Of a DNA stretch of 22,691 nucleotides, positions 14,399-21,940 are shown one piece after another. Both the position numbers and the translations under genes were made by a program. Each line of letters begins with the position of its first letter. Position 1 is the stretch's first letter. Under the pieces are notes generated by a model. The model was given only the letters and a program-made list of their open reading frames with translations, was not told the DNA's origin and did no database searches. The stretch covers positions 1 through 22,691 of the IMG/VR virus record IMGVR_UViG_3300032561_000141. One strand, written 5' to 3'. The stretch is from a virus.

Positions 14399-16668
14399 TA
14401 CTTGGCTATTCCTGCTGCACTATGTCCGGCAGCTACATTCATATACTCTAACTGACTCTGTGCAGTTTGACCTGTCATTGAGGCAGTGATTTCTTCTGCT
14501 CGGGCACTATCCAATCGAGCCTTGGCAATTTGACTTTGCTCTTGTGGAGTAGGCTGTTTATTCTTTGCTGCTGCCTGTCCCTGTTGAATCATTTTTACAA
14601 CTTCATCATCGGTGGGCAAATAAGTATTGGAATCTTTTACACCTAACACATATAATGTATCTGCATAAGGCTTTTTAATTTTACGATACATTTCTGGAGT
14701 TAAAGTTCCTGCTACAACCATAGCTTCTACTGTTTGATAAAGCTGTGTTTGGCATTGTGTAATTATGCGTTGTCTTTGAATACGATTTTCTTCCGACATC
14801 ATTCCTAAAGCCAAGTCAATGTGCATTAGTTTACGTTCACAGAAATTCATATCATCCCAGGCTTGATAGTCTAAGAACACAGGTTTGCGATCTGGATGGA
14901 ACATACTGGCCAATTTTTTAACACCATAGTCATCACCGTATTGAATCAAAGTTCTCCAGACTAACCAAATGGCTTCTTTTAATCCATCGGCTGCATTACG
15001 AACAGCATTGTCTTGTATGATCTGATTAGGACCTAAAGCCATTGCTAATTTTTCACCGGAATTACCTGCTGCCATAACTTCAGGATTGAATACATCCTGT
15101 GGTTGTGTCATACCAATAATGGCCATTGTATCCTGTTGAATACGATTCATAGCCAAGTCCATAAAACCTAAATTACCTGCTGGAGGTGGCACTGGATAAA
15201 CGTCTGTCTGTGGATCAAACTTTTCATCTAAGATAAAAATAGCAGCTTCGCCATCTTGTAGCATTTCAAAATCTACTTTGTCAGGTTTAACACCTAAACG
15301 TGGAGTAGCTGTCAGTAGTCCTAACTGTATTTCTGCACGGTGTCCTGCTGTGGCATATTCCTGCATAGGCACAACAGATTCTGCAATGCTCATACCAAAG
15401 AAGTTGCCAGGCAATGGTTTAGGACACATATTGGCCACAGGAATAAATTCTACTTCCTTAGCTGAAATAATGTATTGACCAGAGAAAACAATTTCTACTA
15501 ATTCTAATTCACCATCGCCGTCTATATCATAACGATCCCATACTGTTAAGATTGTGATCTGACGACTGTCTGGGTCCGCACCAACTCCGGATTCTACTGG
15601 TATGCCCATTACTGGCACACTATCACGAGCGTGGATAGCCAAATTGTTTAAGACCGAGCCGGCTTGATACGCACCATTTTGATTATACTCTGCGTGTTCC
15701 CGGAATTCCTCCATATGGTCTTGCAATTGTGGATACATTTGCACAGCTTCCTGTATGGACATTGGGTCATAGAAACCACAGAATGCCTGATCCTTCATTT
15801 GTTGAACAGTAGGATCACAGATCCAGTAATGTTGTGCAATATTGCGGAACTTGATATTCAAACTGTAGCCAGTTAGTTTATATCGGGCTGTGTAAATGGT
15901 ATTGCGATTGATAGCATCACGTAGCATATCCTCGCCCGATTCTAATTCAATGTTGGGAGTTTCTGACTGATCTGGATGTTGGCCTGCATCTAATGCATCA
16001 ATGCGACTTTGTAATTCTGCAGATCTCTGTTGTTCAGGTAGATTCTGCATAAATTGTTGTGTTTCTTTAAGAACCTGTTCCATATCAACTGATTTTTTAC
16101 GACGATTTTGACGTAGATAAGTTAAACCTGATTCTTCTGCCTGTTGTTCAAATGCACGTAATTGATCTAAGGTGCCTTGTGTTTCTACATAACGCACAAT
16201 AGTATCACGCTGTGGTAAAACCATTAGCATACCATTCTTGTGCAGCACAGCATCCATAATCCAACGTTGTAATATAAAATGTGGATCATTTTCCTCATTT
16301 AAAACACGGCTGACCATATTGGTAGCTTGATGTGCTGCTACAGAATCATCATCAGTGTCGGCTACAAATTCAAAATTGATTTCACCGTCTGGAGCAAGGC
16401 CTTTAGCAATAACCGCAGTGACATAATCTACACTGGGTTTAACCACAGGATGAATATAGTCAATGCCATTTACAGGTGCGGTAGAATCTGTTACTGCCAA
16501 ACATAGATAATGATAATCGCTGGCACGATTTACTGCGTTTTTAGTGCCCAGGTAGCGTAGGTAGCTGGCACACTTAGTATCCAATTGGCCTTTTAGTTTG
16601 ACGAAACGTGCCAACTGTGGATTGTTGGTATTCAGTTGCATCAAAACGGAGTTTTTAATGTTTAGCAT
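14398..16668 (-). CDS. Portal protein
   Basis: A 756-aa protein. The segments HPVVKPSVDYVTAVIAKGLA, HQATNMVSRVLNEENDPHFI, WIMDAVLHKNGMLMVLPQ (clip/wing-like helices and strands), a tail helix-rich region (EYATAGHRAEIQLGLLTATP...IFILDEKFDP) and a C-terminal alpha-helical, Gln-rich arm (GQAAAKNKQPTPQEQSQIAK) fit the large portal proteins of P22- and phiEco32-type podoviruses, which form the dodecameric DNA-entry ring. Length is typical for that group. It sits directly after TerL and a 40-aa protein, as expected. AAGGA lies upstream of ATG and a CTAAATAA motif 21 bases before it. No protease or fusion domain is seen. Confidence 0.85.
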   Translation of the reverse strand: MLNIKNSVLMQLNTNNPQLARFVKLKGQLDTKCASYLRYLGTKNAVNRASDYHYLCLAVTDSTAPVNGIDYIHPVVKPSVDYVTAVIAKGLAPDGEINFEFVADTDDDSVAAHQATNMVSRVLNEENDPHFILQRWIMDAVLHKNGMLMVLPQRDTIVRYVETQGTLDQLRAFEQQAEESGLTYLRQNRRKKSVDMEQVLKETQQFMQNLPEQQRSAELQSRIDALDAGQHPDQSETPNIELESGEDMLRDAINRNTIYTARYKLTGYSLNIKFRNIAQHYWICDPTVQQMKDQAFCGFYDPMSIQEAVQMYPQLQDHMEEFREHAEYNQNGAYQAGSVLNNLAIHARDSVPVMGIPVESGVGADPDSRQITILTVWDRYDIDGDGELELVEIVFSGQYIISAKEVEFIPVANMCPKPLPGNFFGMSIAESVVPMQEYATAGHRAEIQLGLLTATPRLGVKPDKVDFEMLQDGEAAIFILDEKFDPQTDVYPVPPPAGNLGFMDLAMNRIQQDTMAIIGMTQPQDVFNPEVMAAGNSGEKLAMALGPNQIIQDNAVRNAADGLKEAIWLVWRTLIQYGDDYGVKKLASMFHPDRKPVFLDYQAWDDMNFCERKLMHIDLALGMMSEENRIQRQRIITQCQTQLYQTVEAMVVAGTLTPEMYRKIKKPYADTLYVLGVKDSNTYLPTDDEVVKMIQQGQAAAKNKQPTPQEQSQIAKARLDSARAEEITASMTGQTAQSQLEYMNVAAGHSAAGIAK

Positions 16669-16689
16669 TCGAGGCTTGTCCTTATAGAC

Positions 16690-16697
16690 TTATTTAG
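16690..16697 (-). promoter_or_regulatory. CTAAATAA late-promoter-like motif upstream of portal
   Basis: CTAAATAA at 16697-16690 on the minus strand, 21 nt before the portal ATG. It contains the TAA stop of the preceding 40-aa gene. A start 5-7 nt downstream would leave a short leader with AAGGA. Promoter activity is inferred from the TAAATA core shared with four other sites. Confidence 0.5.
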
Positions 16698-16812
16698 TCT
16701 TAGGTGCAGGTATAGGTTCAGTTGGCTTTTTAGGTTTGAATATCCTATCCCAAGCTTCATCATATTGTTTAGCGGGTATCTGTTGTGGTCTTCTTGTGCT
16801 GCCTTTGCTCAT
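16690..16812 (-). CDS. Conserved 40-aa basic protein between TerL and portal
   Basis: Read directly: ATG at 16812, stop TAA at 16692-16690, 40 codons, starting MSKGSTRRPQQIPAKQYDEA and containing W-D-R-I-F then a Lys/Pro tail. AGGATAAAACA provides a ribosome site that overlaps the TerL stop. The 'MSKGS.RRPQ...Y...WDRIF' pattern resembles small proteins I have seen beside terminase or portal genes in podoviruses; I cannot name a function. It is basic with a Pro-Lys tail and could bind DNA or the terminase, which is inference. The frame fills the only gap between two large genes, and its stop lies in the CTAAATAA motif. Confidence 0.75.
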   Translation of the reverse strand: MSKGSTRRPQQIPAKQYDEAWDRIFKPKKPTEPIPAPKTK

Positions 16813-16816
16813 TGTT

Positions 16817-18424
16817 TTATCCTGGATTAAATGTTTTCTTCCACTCGGAATGTGGTTGACGAGGTGCTACATAACGATCACGCTGTGCCAACATACGCTG
16901 TCTGCGTGTGCGGTTGTCCCAAGGTTCTGCTATGCCCTGTAAACAGGCCAATAGGGCATAACGTGCAGAATCTATACAGTCATCAGGATCACTAAAACGA
17001 CCCTGTTCATCTACATAATAGTTCTGTGCTTCACGTAGAAAATCCACACAGTTTTCATTGACCATTAAAGTAGAAAATTCCAACATCTGACGCATTTGGT
17101 TTATGCCATAACTTTTATGATTGGTCACACGACCTTGACTGTCGGGAGGATTCATTATGGCCTTTTCATATACATTAAGTTCATAGTTTTCAAACAGTTC
17201 TCTTATGCTGGTTGAACTCATTGTATAACGACCCGGTGTAGAAGCATCTGATGGTAATACTATAGGTGTGCCAAATACTTCGGGTCTTAATAAATGGTTG
17301 ATATACTGTGTAGGCACAGCTTCTTCAATGCCCTGCACACAGATCTGGCGATGTAGATAAGCTCGGCTTTCATAAGGATCCCAATACATTAATGTGATCA
17401 CAGTTCTATCATTTACTAAACCCAAGTCTAATGCAATAACACGCTGTATGTTAGGCATTTCTTTAAAGTTATAATCTGCTGTGCGATATAAAGGCCATTC
17501 AGCCAATTGGAATACAGCACCTTTACCCATTACAGGCTTACCTGCAATACGTGCTTCACGTTCGTGTGGCAAGTAGTCACGTTCTAATTGTCTGCGTGTT
17601 TCCATCAATAGGAAAGGTTCGCCCCAGGGATCATATTCTGGCACATCGGACCAGGCCACACGTATAAAGTCATATCCGGATTCTCGATTCCAAAACTTAC
17701 TGACCAAGCCATTGAGGCCTTTAAGCGGTGTAAAACTACACATAACAATACCTTGTGTAGTTGCAGTTCGTGTTACTATTTCACTAAAGAAATCATCTGG
17801 TGGTTGTTCATCAAACACAGCCAAGTTTAATTTAAAACCCTGCATCTGTCGAACTTCTTGTGTATAGTTGGCAAACAGCAGATAACTTTTCTGACCCGAT
17901 GTGTGACGTATTTCTACACCCATACAGTTGGCACCATCATTACGCATAGTTTCAGTTATGATAGCCGACTTAGGAATAGCACCTGTGCCTAATTGTTCTG
18001 TTATCTTGACATCCTGTGTGCCTAACAATTCATTTTGTAAAACCATTGCTACCTGGCTCCAGCCTTCGCCAGCTACCATTGCTGTAATAGGATGATTGAA
18101 TTTGTGTCCAGTCCACCAGTCTGGATACAGACCTGTTAAATGCATAGCAGTTTCATAACAGGTAGAAACTGTTTTACCAATTCGGTTAGCAGCAAGAATA
18201 CCTCGTCGCATACTGTTTTTGGTATCGAAAAATTGTCGTTGATGTTCAAATGGTCTGAAATAGCGTAATTGATTATAGACCATATCCTCAGATACAGCAA
18301 TGGCTAATTCTCTGAAACGATCCTGTGTTTCGTGATCTAACATAGCAAGACTTTCAGGTTTAAGATCGTGTTGATCACATACCCAAGTAACAGCACGACG
18401 CATAAGAACATTAGGATCTATCAT
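16817..18424 (-). CDS. terL: Terminase large subunit
   Basis: A 535-aa packaging motor protein. The ATPase domain carries the Walker A AANRIGKT (about residues 78-85) and Walker B LAVFDEQP (acidic pair at about 205-206), and a coupling-type segment MCSFTPLKGLNG. The nuclease half begins with VIALDLGLVNDRT (first catalytic Asp at the 'ALD' position) and ends in DDCIDSARYA, where DD...D supplies a late acidic residue. This is the normal terL architecture: ATP-driven DNA translocation followed by headful or site cutting, acting at the portal vertex. Length is typical. AGGA lies upstream of ATG. TerL sits directly before the 40-aa protein and portal, and downstream of the methyltransferase remnant. 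The NRxGKT form resembles the P22/Sf6 and C3-podovirus groups. Confidence 0.95.
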   Translation of the reverse strand: MIDPNVLMRRAVTWVCDQHDLKPESLAMLDHETQDRFRELAIAVSEDMVYNQLRYFRPFEHQRQFFDTKNSMRRGILAANRIGKTVSTCYETAMHLTGLYPDWWTGHKFNHPITAMVAGEGWSQVAMVLQNELLGTQDVKITEQLGTGAIPKSAIITETMRNDGANCMGVEIRHTSGQKSYLLFANYTQEVRQMQGFKLNLAVFDEQPPDDFFSEIVTRTATTQGIVMCSFTPLKGLNGLVSKFWNRESGYDFIRVAWSDVPEYDPWGEPFLLMETRRQLERDYLPHEREARIAGKPVMGKGAVFQLAEWPLYRTADYNFKEMPNIQRVIALDLGLVNDRTVITLMYWDPYESRAYLHRQICVQGIEEAVPTQYINHLLRPEVFGTPIVLPSDASTPGRYTMSSTSIRELFENYELNVYEKAIMNPPDSQGRVTNHKSYGINQMRQMLEFSTLMVNENCVDFLREAQNYYVDEQGRFSDPDDCIDSARYALLACLQGIAEPWDNRTRRQRMLAQRDRYVAPRQPHSEWKKTFNPG

Positions 18425-18434
18425 TGATCATATC

Positions 18435-18689
18435 CTATACAACAGATTCAAATAATCGACTAAAGGTAGTAGTGTGTGTATGTTCATACCACGCTGCTAT
18501 TCTTTGATTAGATATTTTTACATAGACAGGATCTAATTCAATGCCTATATAATCATAATCCAATTCTATTGCTGCACAACCAGTTGATCCAGAACCATTA
18601 AATGGATCTGTAACTATTGAATCAAAGTGATTATCGGGAAATGTTTTGAGCACATCAATATTATTGCCCTGTAGTATCTGATAGGTCAT
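18435..18689 (-). CDS. DNA methyltransferase remnant with internal deletion (84 aa)
   Basis: The N-terminus (YQILQGNNIDVLKTFPDNHF) followed by DSIVTDP is the standard start of beta-class amino-methyltransferases, where TDP-P-Y is the catalytic motif IV. Here TDP runs straight into FNGSGSTGCAA, the SAM-binding motif I that normally lies about 150-200 residues later, followed by IGIELDPVYVKISNQRI. The two motifs share DP, so an in-frame deletion at DP has removed the catalytic PY, the target-recognition region and the rest of the core. The family is about 230-300 aa; this has 84. The ATG lies inside the previous gene (29-base overlap); upstream sequence is weakly purine-rich. Catalytic activity is unlikely; a SAM-binding or regulatory role, or simple decay, is possible. 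Confidence 0.75.
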   Translation of the reverse strand: MTYQILQGNNIDVLKTFPDNHFDSIVTDPFNGSGSTGCAAIELDYDYIGIELDPVYVKISNQRIAAWYEHTHTTTFSRLFESVV

Positions 18690-18969
18690 TGTGTATTTGA
18701 TATAGGTTATATAAAGCCCGACTAAGATGATCTACTGATTCATCTGTAATTGGATCTGGTTGATCCTTGCGTAGGCCCTGTTGCAAGCGTTCAGCAATTA
18801 GTCTTAATATATGTTCTATTTGACCTGGAAACTTTTGTTTAAAAGCAACACGGTGAGCAGCATTGACCTTTTGCATTATGCGTGTTTCTTCGGCACGTTG
18901 AAGTTCACGATGTTGACGTGCCGTATCAATCATTTGATCACGCGGATTTTCTCTGTCCAGGTCTATCAT
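18661..18969 (-). CDS. Helical 102-aa protein upstream of TerL
   Basis: I do not recognise a family. The protein (MIDLDRENPRDQMIDTARQH...) is charged and almost wholly helical in pattern: RELQRAEETRIMQKVNAA, FKQKFPGQIEHILRLIAERL, ESVDHLSRALYNLYQIHNDL. No signal or membrane segments. Its ATG overlaps the SOD stop by four bases (ATGA), and its 3' end overlaps the methyltransferase remnant by 29 bases. A small, helical, charged protein two genes before TerL could be a small terminase partner, so it is an alternative candidate for TerS; the N-terminal GARPGAGRPKG gene at 22223-22576 is the stronger one. Confidence 0.6.
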   Translation of the reverse strand: MIDLDRENPRDQMIDTARQHRELQRAEETRIMQKVNAAHRVAFKQKFPGQIEHILRLIAERLQQGLRKDQPDPITDESVDHLSRALYNLYQIHNDLSDTTGQ

Positions 18970-19499
18970 AAAGTAGCCAATCGAGCATCAATATGATCCC
19001 AATCCATTAGTGACCAAATGCGATCAAAATATTCTTTTTTACGCCATTGATAATCTGGATTCCAAGCGTGTTCCCACCAGTCAATTAAAAGCACTATGTC
19101 ATCGCGAATCTCGTGATTATGTATAGTTTTGATTTGACCTGTTCGACTCAGATAAATCCAACCTGATCCTTCTATCTTTATAGCTTCTTCTAACATTTCT
19201 TCTTTTAACACAGATAATCGACGATAAGGTTCTATTAAGGCCTTAAACACCGGTCCGGGCTGTGTAGTATTAGCGGCAGGCGGTGTAAATTGACTGTAAT
19301 AGATAGCGTGTAGGAAAGCACCTGCTTCATTGAAGCTACGATCGCCTTCATTTTTATTAAAACGATCTACATAACCACCATACAAGTGTTGGAAATGATA
19401 GATCATATTTTCTTTGCTTAACACAGGTTCTAAAGCATCTAATGCATATGGTAAACGAATCTGTTCTAATTTTCGATTGGTTGATTTGGGAAACTTCAT
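18966..19499 (-). CDS. Fe/Mn superoxide dismutase homologue
   Basis: A 177-aa protein. The start is ATG 19499 (MKFPKSTNR), overlapping the previous stop by four bases; an earlier TTG has no ribosome site. The sequence LPYALDALEPVLSKENMIYH aligns with the SOD N-terminus (LPYAxDALxPxIS..T..YH), NEAGAFLHAIYY with NNAAQVWNHTFYW, GSGWIYL with GSGWTWL, and IDWWEHAWNPDY with VDVWEHAYYIDY. All four metal ligands are present: H35, H64, D140, H144. Y43 (gateway Tyr34) and W114 are kept. The second-shell histidine or glutamine is replaced by a His at 129 (NHE), suggesting a His-type SOD; the His30 gate is Leu. The 25-residue hairpin between helices 1 and 2 is reduced. It would dismutate superoxide in the infected cell. 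The ATGA overlap links it to the upstream unknown gene. Confidence 0.85.
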   Translation of the reverse strand: MKFPKSTNRKLEQIRLPYALDALEPVLSKENMIYHFQHLYGGYVDRFNKNEGDRSFNEAGAFLHAIYYSQFTPPAANTTQPGPVFKALIEPYRRLSVLKEEMLEEAIKIEGSGWIYLSRTGQIKTIHNHEIRDDIVLLIDWWEHAWNPDYQWRKKEYFDRIWSLMDWDHIDARLATL

Positions 19500-20278
19500 T
19501 CTGGATCTACATCCCAAGGATTCTTTAAGCTGCCGCCTTCAATTTCTGCGAATTCACGATCAATCCAAACTTCCCAAGCTGAACTGTTATTCACACGAAA
19601 CTTCTGCATTATGCCACGCAGATTACGACCCATTGGAGTCAGTGTGCCATCACGTCGAACCATTATCTGTTCGCCTGTGCGTGGATCTATCCACTTGATA
19701 TATTCAGGACGTGTTCTACCATACTTGTCGATCTTTTCACCTACAGGCACAGTGTCCAGGGGTCCTATCACTTCATAACTGACCATACCATTCTTATACT
19801 TGCGGAAGATACAGCCAACTTTTTTATCTTGAGCACGGAAGTCATCATTGGGATGCGGAATAAAAGGACTGTAGAATGAGTTCTGTAATTGATCCATACT
19901 GGGCAATCCAGGATCTCTTGCAGGCACAGGTTTAAGATCCTCTTGTGGAATCATTTCTGTGCGATCTACATAAGGGTTTTCTGAACCTAAGAACTTGGGA
20001 TCTATATCCAGACCATTTAACACATCCATAGCCACTTGATATTTCAAACGATTAGCACGACCTTTTAGATTCAATACTATACCTGTTTCATCATAGACAA
20101 AACGTTCTAATTCTTTGGCAGTGGGAAAGTCTGTCATCAGACCTTCAATGTCAAATTGAACTGTTTCCACGTGAGGTTGAAGTTTCGCTACAGATTTTTT
20201 TGCCACTGTAACAGAGTCTGGTTCGACTGCAGAGACATCTTCTGTCCAGGGATTGTTTGATGTTGTTTCTTTTTTCAT
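19496..20278 (-). CDS. Unrecognised 260-aa protein
   Basis: I do not recognise a family. The first 35 residues are disordered (MKKETTSNNPWTEDVSAVEP). The middle has a helical stretch (GLMTDFPTAKELERFVYDET), a positively charged helix (KGRANRLKYQVAMDVLNGLD), then acidic, proline-rich linkers (NPYVDRTEMIPQEDLKPVP). The last 110 residues look folded: CIFRKYKNGMVSYEVIGPLD, KYGRTRPEYIKWIDPRTGEQ, MVRRDGTLTPMGRNLRGIMQ, WEVWIDREFAEIEGG. AAAGGAATAGAA gives a good ribosome site and the upstream gap (70 bases) holds a hairpin. The stop overlaps the SOD start by four bases. It probably belongs to the late, packaging or head region by position. Confidence 0.65.
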   Translation of the reverse strand: MKKETTSNNPWTEDVSAVEPDSVTVAKKSVAKLQPHVETVQFDIEGLMTDFPTAKELERFVYDETGIVLNLKGRANRLKYQVAMDVLNGLDIDPKFLGSENPYVDRTEMIPQEDLKPVPARDPGLPSMDQLQNSFYSPFIPHPNDDFRAQDKKVGCIFRKYKNGMVSYEVIGPLDTVPVGEKIDKYGRTRPEYIKWIDPRTGEQIMVRRDGTLTPMGRNLRGIMQKFRVNNSSAWEVWIDREFAEIEGGSLKNPWDVDPE

Positions 20279-20301
20279 TTCTATTCCTTTTCTATACTAC
20301 T

Positions 20302-20332
20302 GCAGGGGACAGGACTGACTGACTGCCCCTGC
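20302..20332 (-). other. Hairpin with CAGT-rich loop in the intergenic gap
   Basis: Arms 20302-20308 and 20326-20332 (GCAGGGG/CCCCTGC) pair over 7 bp. Three more bp (CAG/CTG) can form with one bulged base, leaving a GACTGACTGA-type loop that repeats CAGT. It lies 24 nt before the 19496-20278 ATG. There is no U-run after it, so it is not an intrinsic terminator; an mRNA processing or stability element is possible. Confidence 0.5.
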
Positions 20333-20348
20333 ATTACCGCAGATACCC

Positions 20349-20651
20349 TTATCCGCGTGTAATAGGTCTGCGATACTTACCGCTTAGTCTTGATCCATCC
20401 GCTGTAGGATTACGCTTAGGACCACGATTGGCATCCAATGGTTCTACACGTGGATCTACATAATCACCTGGATTACGAGCCTGCAATGCACGTATCACTT
20501 CATCTGCCAATGCTTGCTTTTCACCATCGGTCTTTGATTCTACAAATCGACGACGTTTTTCTGCATTGCCAGTATTACCCATACGAGGACCTTGATCGAC
20601 ATTATGACGACCTGAATCTTCTGGATTATAACTTTCTGGATTGCGTGCCAT
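20349..20651 (-). CDS. Charged, disordered 100-aa protein
   Basis: The start is ATG 20651 (MARNPESYN), with AAAGGT upstream in the end of the previous gene and one base after its stop; a GTG at 20678 has no such support. The sequence is rich in Arg, Lys, Asp, Glu and Gly (NPEDSGRHNVDQGPRMGNTG, AEKRRRFVESKTDGEKQALA), with a predicted helix around 40-60 (QALADEVIRALQARNPGDYV) and a basic end (RGPKRNPTADGSRLSGKYRR). I do not recognise it. Its composition resembles small nucleic-acid-binding or virion-internal proteins. The RNPTADGSR phrase is loosely similar to NPTAERTK in the protein at 21274-21681, which may reflect common composition. Confidence 0.65.
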   Translation of the reverse strand: MARNPESYNPEDSGRHNVDQGPRMGNTGNAEKRRRFVESKTDGEKQALADEVIRALQARNPGDYVDPRVEPLDANRGPKRNPTADGSRLSGKYRRPITRG

Positions 20652-20652
20652 A

Positions 20653-20919
20653 TTATTTTTTACCTTTGTGTAATCCACGTAGTGTTTCAGCTAAACGAGC
20701 ACGACGACCTTCTACACCAGGTTTCTTAGCTGCTGCTGTCAATTTCTTAGCAGGAATCTTTTCACCTTTTTTAACGTGTAATTCTTCGTGTAATGCACCA
20801 GGATACTTAATAGCTTCTTGAATCCACTTGTGTGCTTCTTCGTGATGCATTGCTGCTTGTTCGTGATGCCGAGCTGCTTTCTTCATTGCTGCGTGATGAC
20901 TGTGTTTTTTAGTTGCCAT
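20653..20919 (-). CDS. Histidine/lysine-rich small basic protein
   Basis: An 88-aa protein (MATKKHSHHAAMKKAARHHE...). The N-terminal third has HH pairs spaced seven residues apart (ARHHEQAAMHHEEAHKW), placing histidines on one face of a helix. The rest is lysine-rich with a middle WIQEAIKYPGALHEELHVKK and a basic, Ala/Lys/Arg-rich end (GEKIPAKKLTAAAKKPGV...GRRARLAETLRGLHKGKK), like histone H1 tails. AAAGGAAATAAA precedes ATG. Function is unknown: DNA condensation and divalent-metal binding are both plausible from composition. Confidence 0.7.
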   Translation of the reverse strand: MATKKHSHHAAMKKAARHHEQAAMHHEEAHKWIQEAIKYPGALHEELHVKKGEKIPAKKLTAAAKKPGVEGRRARLAETLRGLHKGKK

Positions 20920-20929
20920 TTTATTTCCT

Positions 20930-21277
20930 TTAAGGCTGGATCACTACTGGAGTGATATAGACATTAGCAGTGCCTGCTGATGTGATGCCAGCCACATAAA
21001 CTGTGTTGGCAGGATTATATACGTGGCCTTGATTTAAGCTGATATATTTTGTTTCGCCTACTGGCACTACCCAACCATTACCAGGTGTTCCTGTGGTAGC
21101 AATTGTAGCAGCAGTAGTGTTAGCATAACCAAAGTTTAAAATAGCCACATTAGGACCGGTATTATCAACCATAAAATCACCGATCTGGCCATTCCGAATT
21201 GACACGTTGGCCTGTTGGCTCGCAGTATTGGCTGCTACTAAAACAGTGCGTCCATTTACTTGGAAACTGATGCTCAT
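20930..21277 (-). CDS. Small beta-rich virion-type protein
   Basis: A 115-aa protein (MSISFQVNGRTVLVAANTAS...). It is beta-strand rich with alternating hydrophobic and polar residues, no cysteines and no signal peptide: NVSIRNGQIGDFMVDNTGPN, VAILNFGYANTTAATIATTG, NGWVVPVGETKYISLNQG, and an ending ANVYITPVVIQP. It looks like a small virion decoration protein, in the same general class as the one at 6820-7152, though residue identity is not clear. The ATG overlaps the previous stop by four bases. Its place among small charged proteins rather than beside the capsid gene is unusual. Confidence 0.65.
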   Translation of the reverse strand: MSISFQVNGRTVLVAANTASQQANVSIRNGQIGDFMVDNTGPNVAILNFGYANTTAATIATTGTPGNGWVVPVGETKYISLNQGHVYNPANTVYVAGITSAGTANVYITPVVIQP

Positions 21278-21681
21278 TTTAGAAAGGTCCTTGTTTTACG
21301 GCCACCTGTGTTGCCTGCATTAATACGATCTGGATCAGCAGGATATTCACGCTGGGCACCACCTAAGGTAGTGTTATTTTTGGAATCTTTTGCAGTTGCA
21401 GGTGGTTGTTTTGTTCGTTCTGCAGTAGGATTACCCTGACCCCGGAAAGTCATTGCCGGTGCAGCTTGATTACCCACGCGACCACCAGATCCATAGTTGG
21501 CACGGTCTTCTGCAGCAGGATTCTTTACACCGGACGCTTTTAAGAATTGATTTTCATAGTCTGCGTGTTTTCTCGAGATACTGGATCCATCGATACCATC
21601 AAAGTAATCATTACGATCACGTTGATTGGGTTTTGCGGCAAGGCCAGATAGGGCCTTTTCATTTTCTGGTCTCAGAGCCAT
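21274..21681 (-). CDS. Disordered charged 135-aa protein
   Basis: Starts MALRPENEKALSGLAAKPN, one base after the previous stop, with AAGGAAAA upstream. Rich in Asn, Arg, Lys, Gly, Pro and Ala, with short helical bits (DGIDGSSISRKHADYENQFL) and a basic end (GNTGGRKTRTFLK). No recognisable domain, signal or membrane segment. Its overlap of the next start by four bases and its composition suggest it belongs to a block of small late proteins, possibly internal virion components. Function unknown. Confidence 0.65.
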   Translation of the reverse strand: MALRPENEKALSGLAAKPNQRDRNDYFDGIDGSSISRKHADYENQFLKASGVKNPAAEDRANYGSGGRVGNQAAPAMTFRGQGNPTAERTKQPPATAKDSKNNTTLGGAQREYPADPDRINAGNTGGRKTRTFLK

Positions 21682-21682
21682 T

Positions 21683-21940
21683 TTAGTATTTTCCTTTGCA
21701 CATTTTTACAGCAGGATGATGATCTTCGTGTGTCTTACGTTCTCCGTGTCCGGCACGTAATGTTTGATTCTCTGGTCCACGATAGAAGCCAGGATGAACT
21801 TCACGTTCTTTTGCTGCTACTTCACGAGGTTCACGTAGTTCTGCAACTTCGCGATCACGTTGTTTTTGAGTGTCACGCAGGTCGGGTCTTTCTTCAGATT
21901 CACCTGCACGACTCTGACGGGTTTCTTTCATTTTACTCAT
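21683..21940 (-). CDS. Highly charged 85-aa protein ending in a HPAVKM motif
   Basis: Starts MSKMKETRQSRAGESEERPD, overlapping the previous gene by 8 bases (ATGAGTAA), with AAGGAAAG upstream. Nearly half the residues are R, K, E or D (RDTQKQRDREVAELREPREV), so a disordered or coiled-coil nature is likely. The end DHHPAVKMCKGKY matches DFHPAVRMSRMS near the end of the protein at 21933-22202. I do not recognise a family. Confidence 0.65.
   Translation of the reverse strand: MSKMKETRQSRAGESEERPDLRDTQKQRDREVAELREPREVAAKEREVHPGFYRGPENQTLRAGHGERKTHEDHHPAVKMCKGKY

Noticed and set aside
20302-20332. Intrinsic terminator
   Set aside because: The hairpin has no T-run on the minus strand; instead an A/G-rich ribosome site follows.
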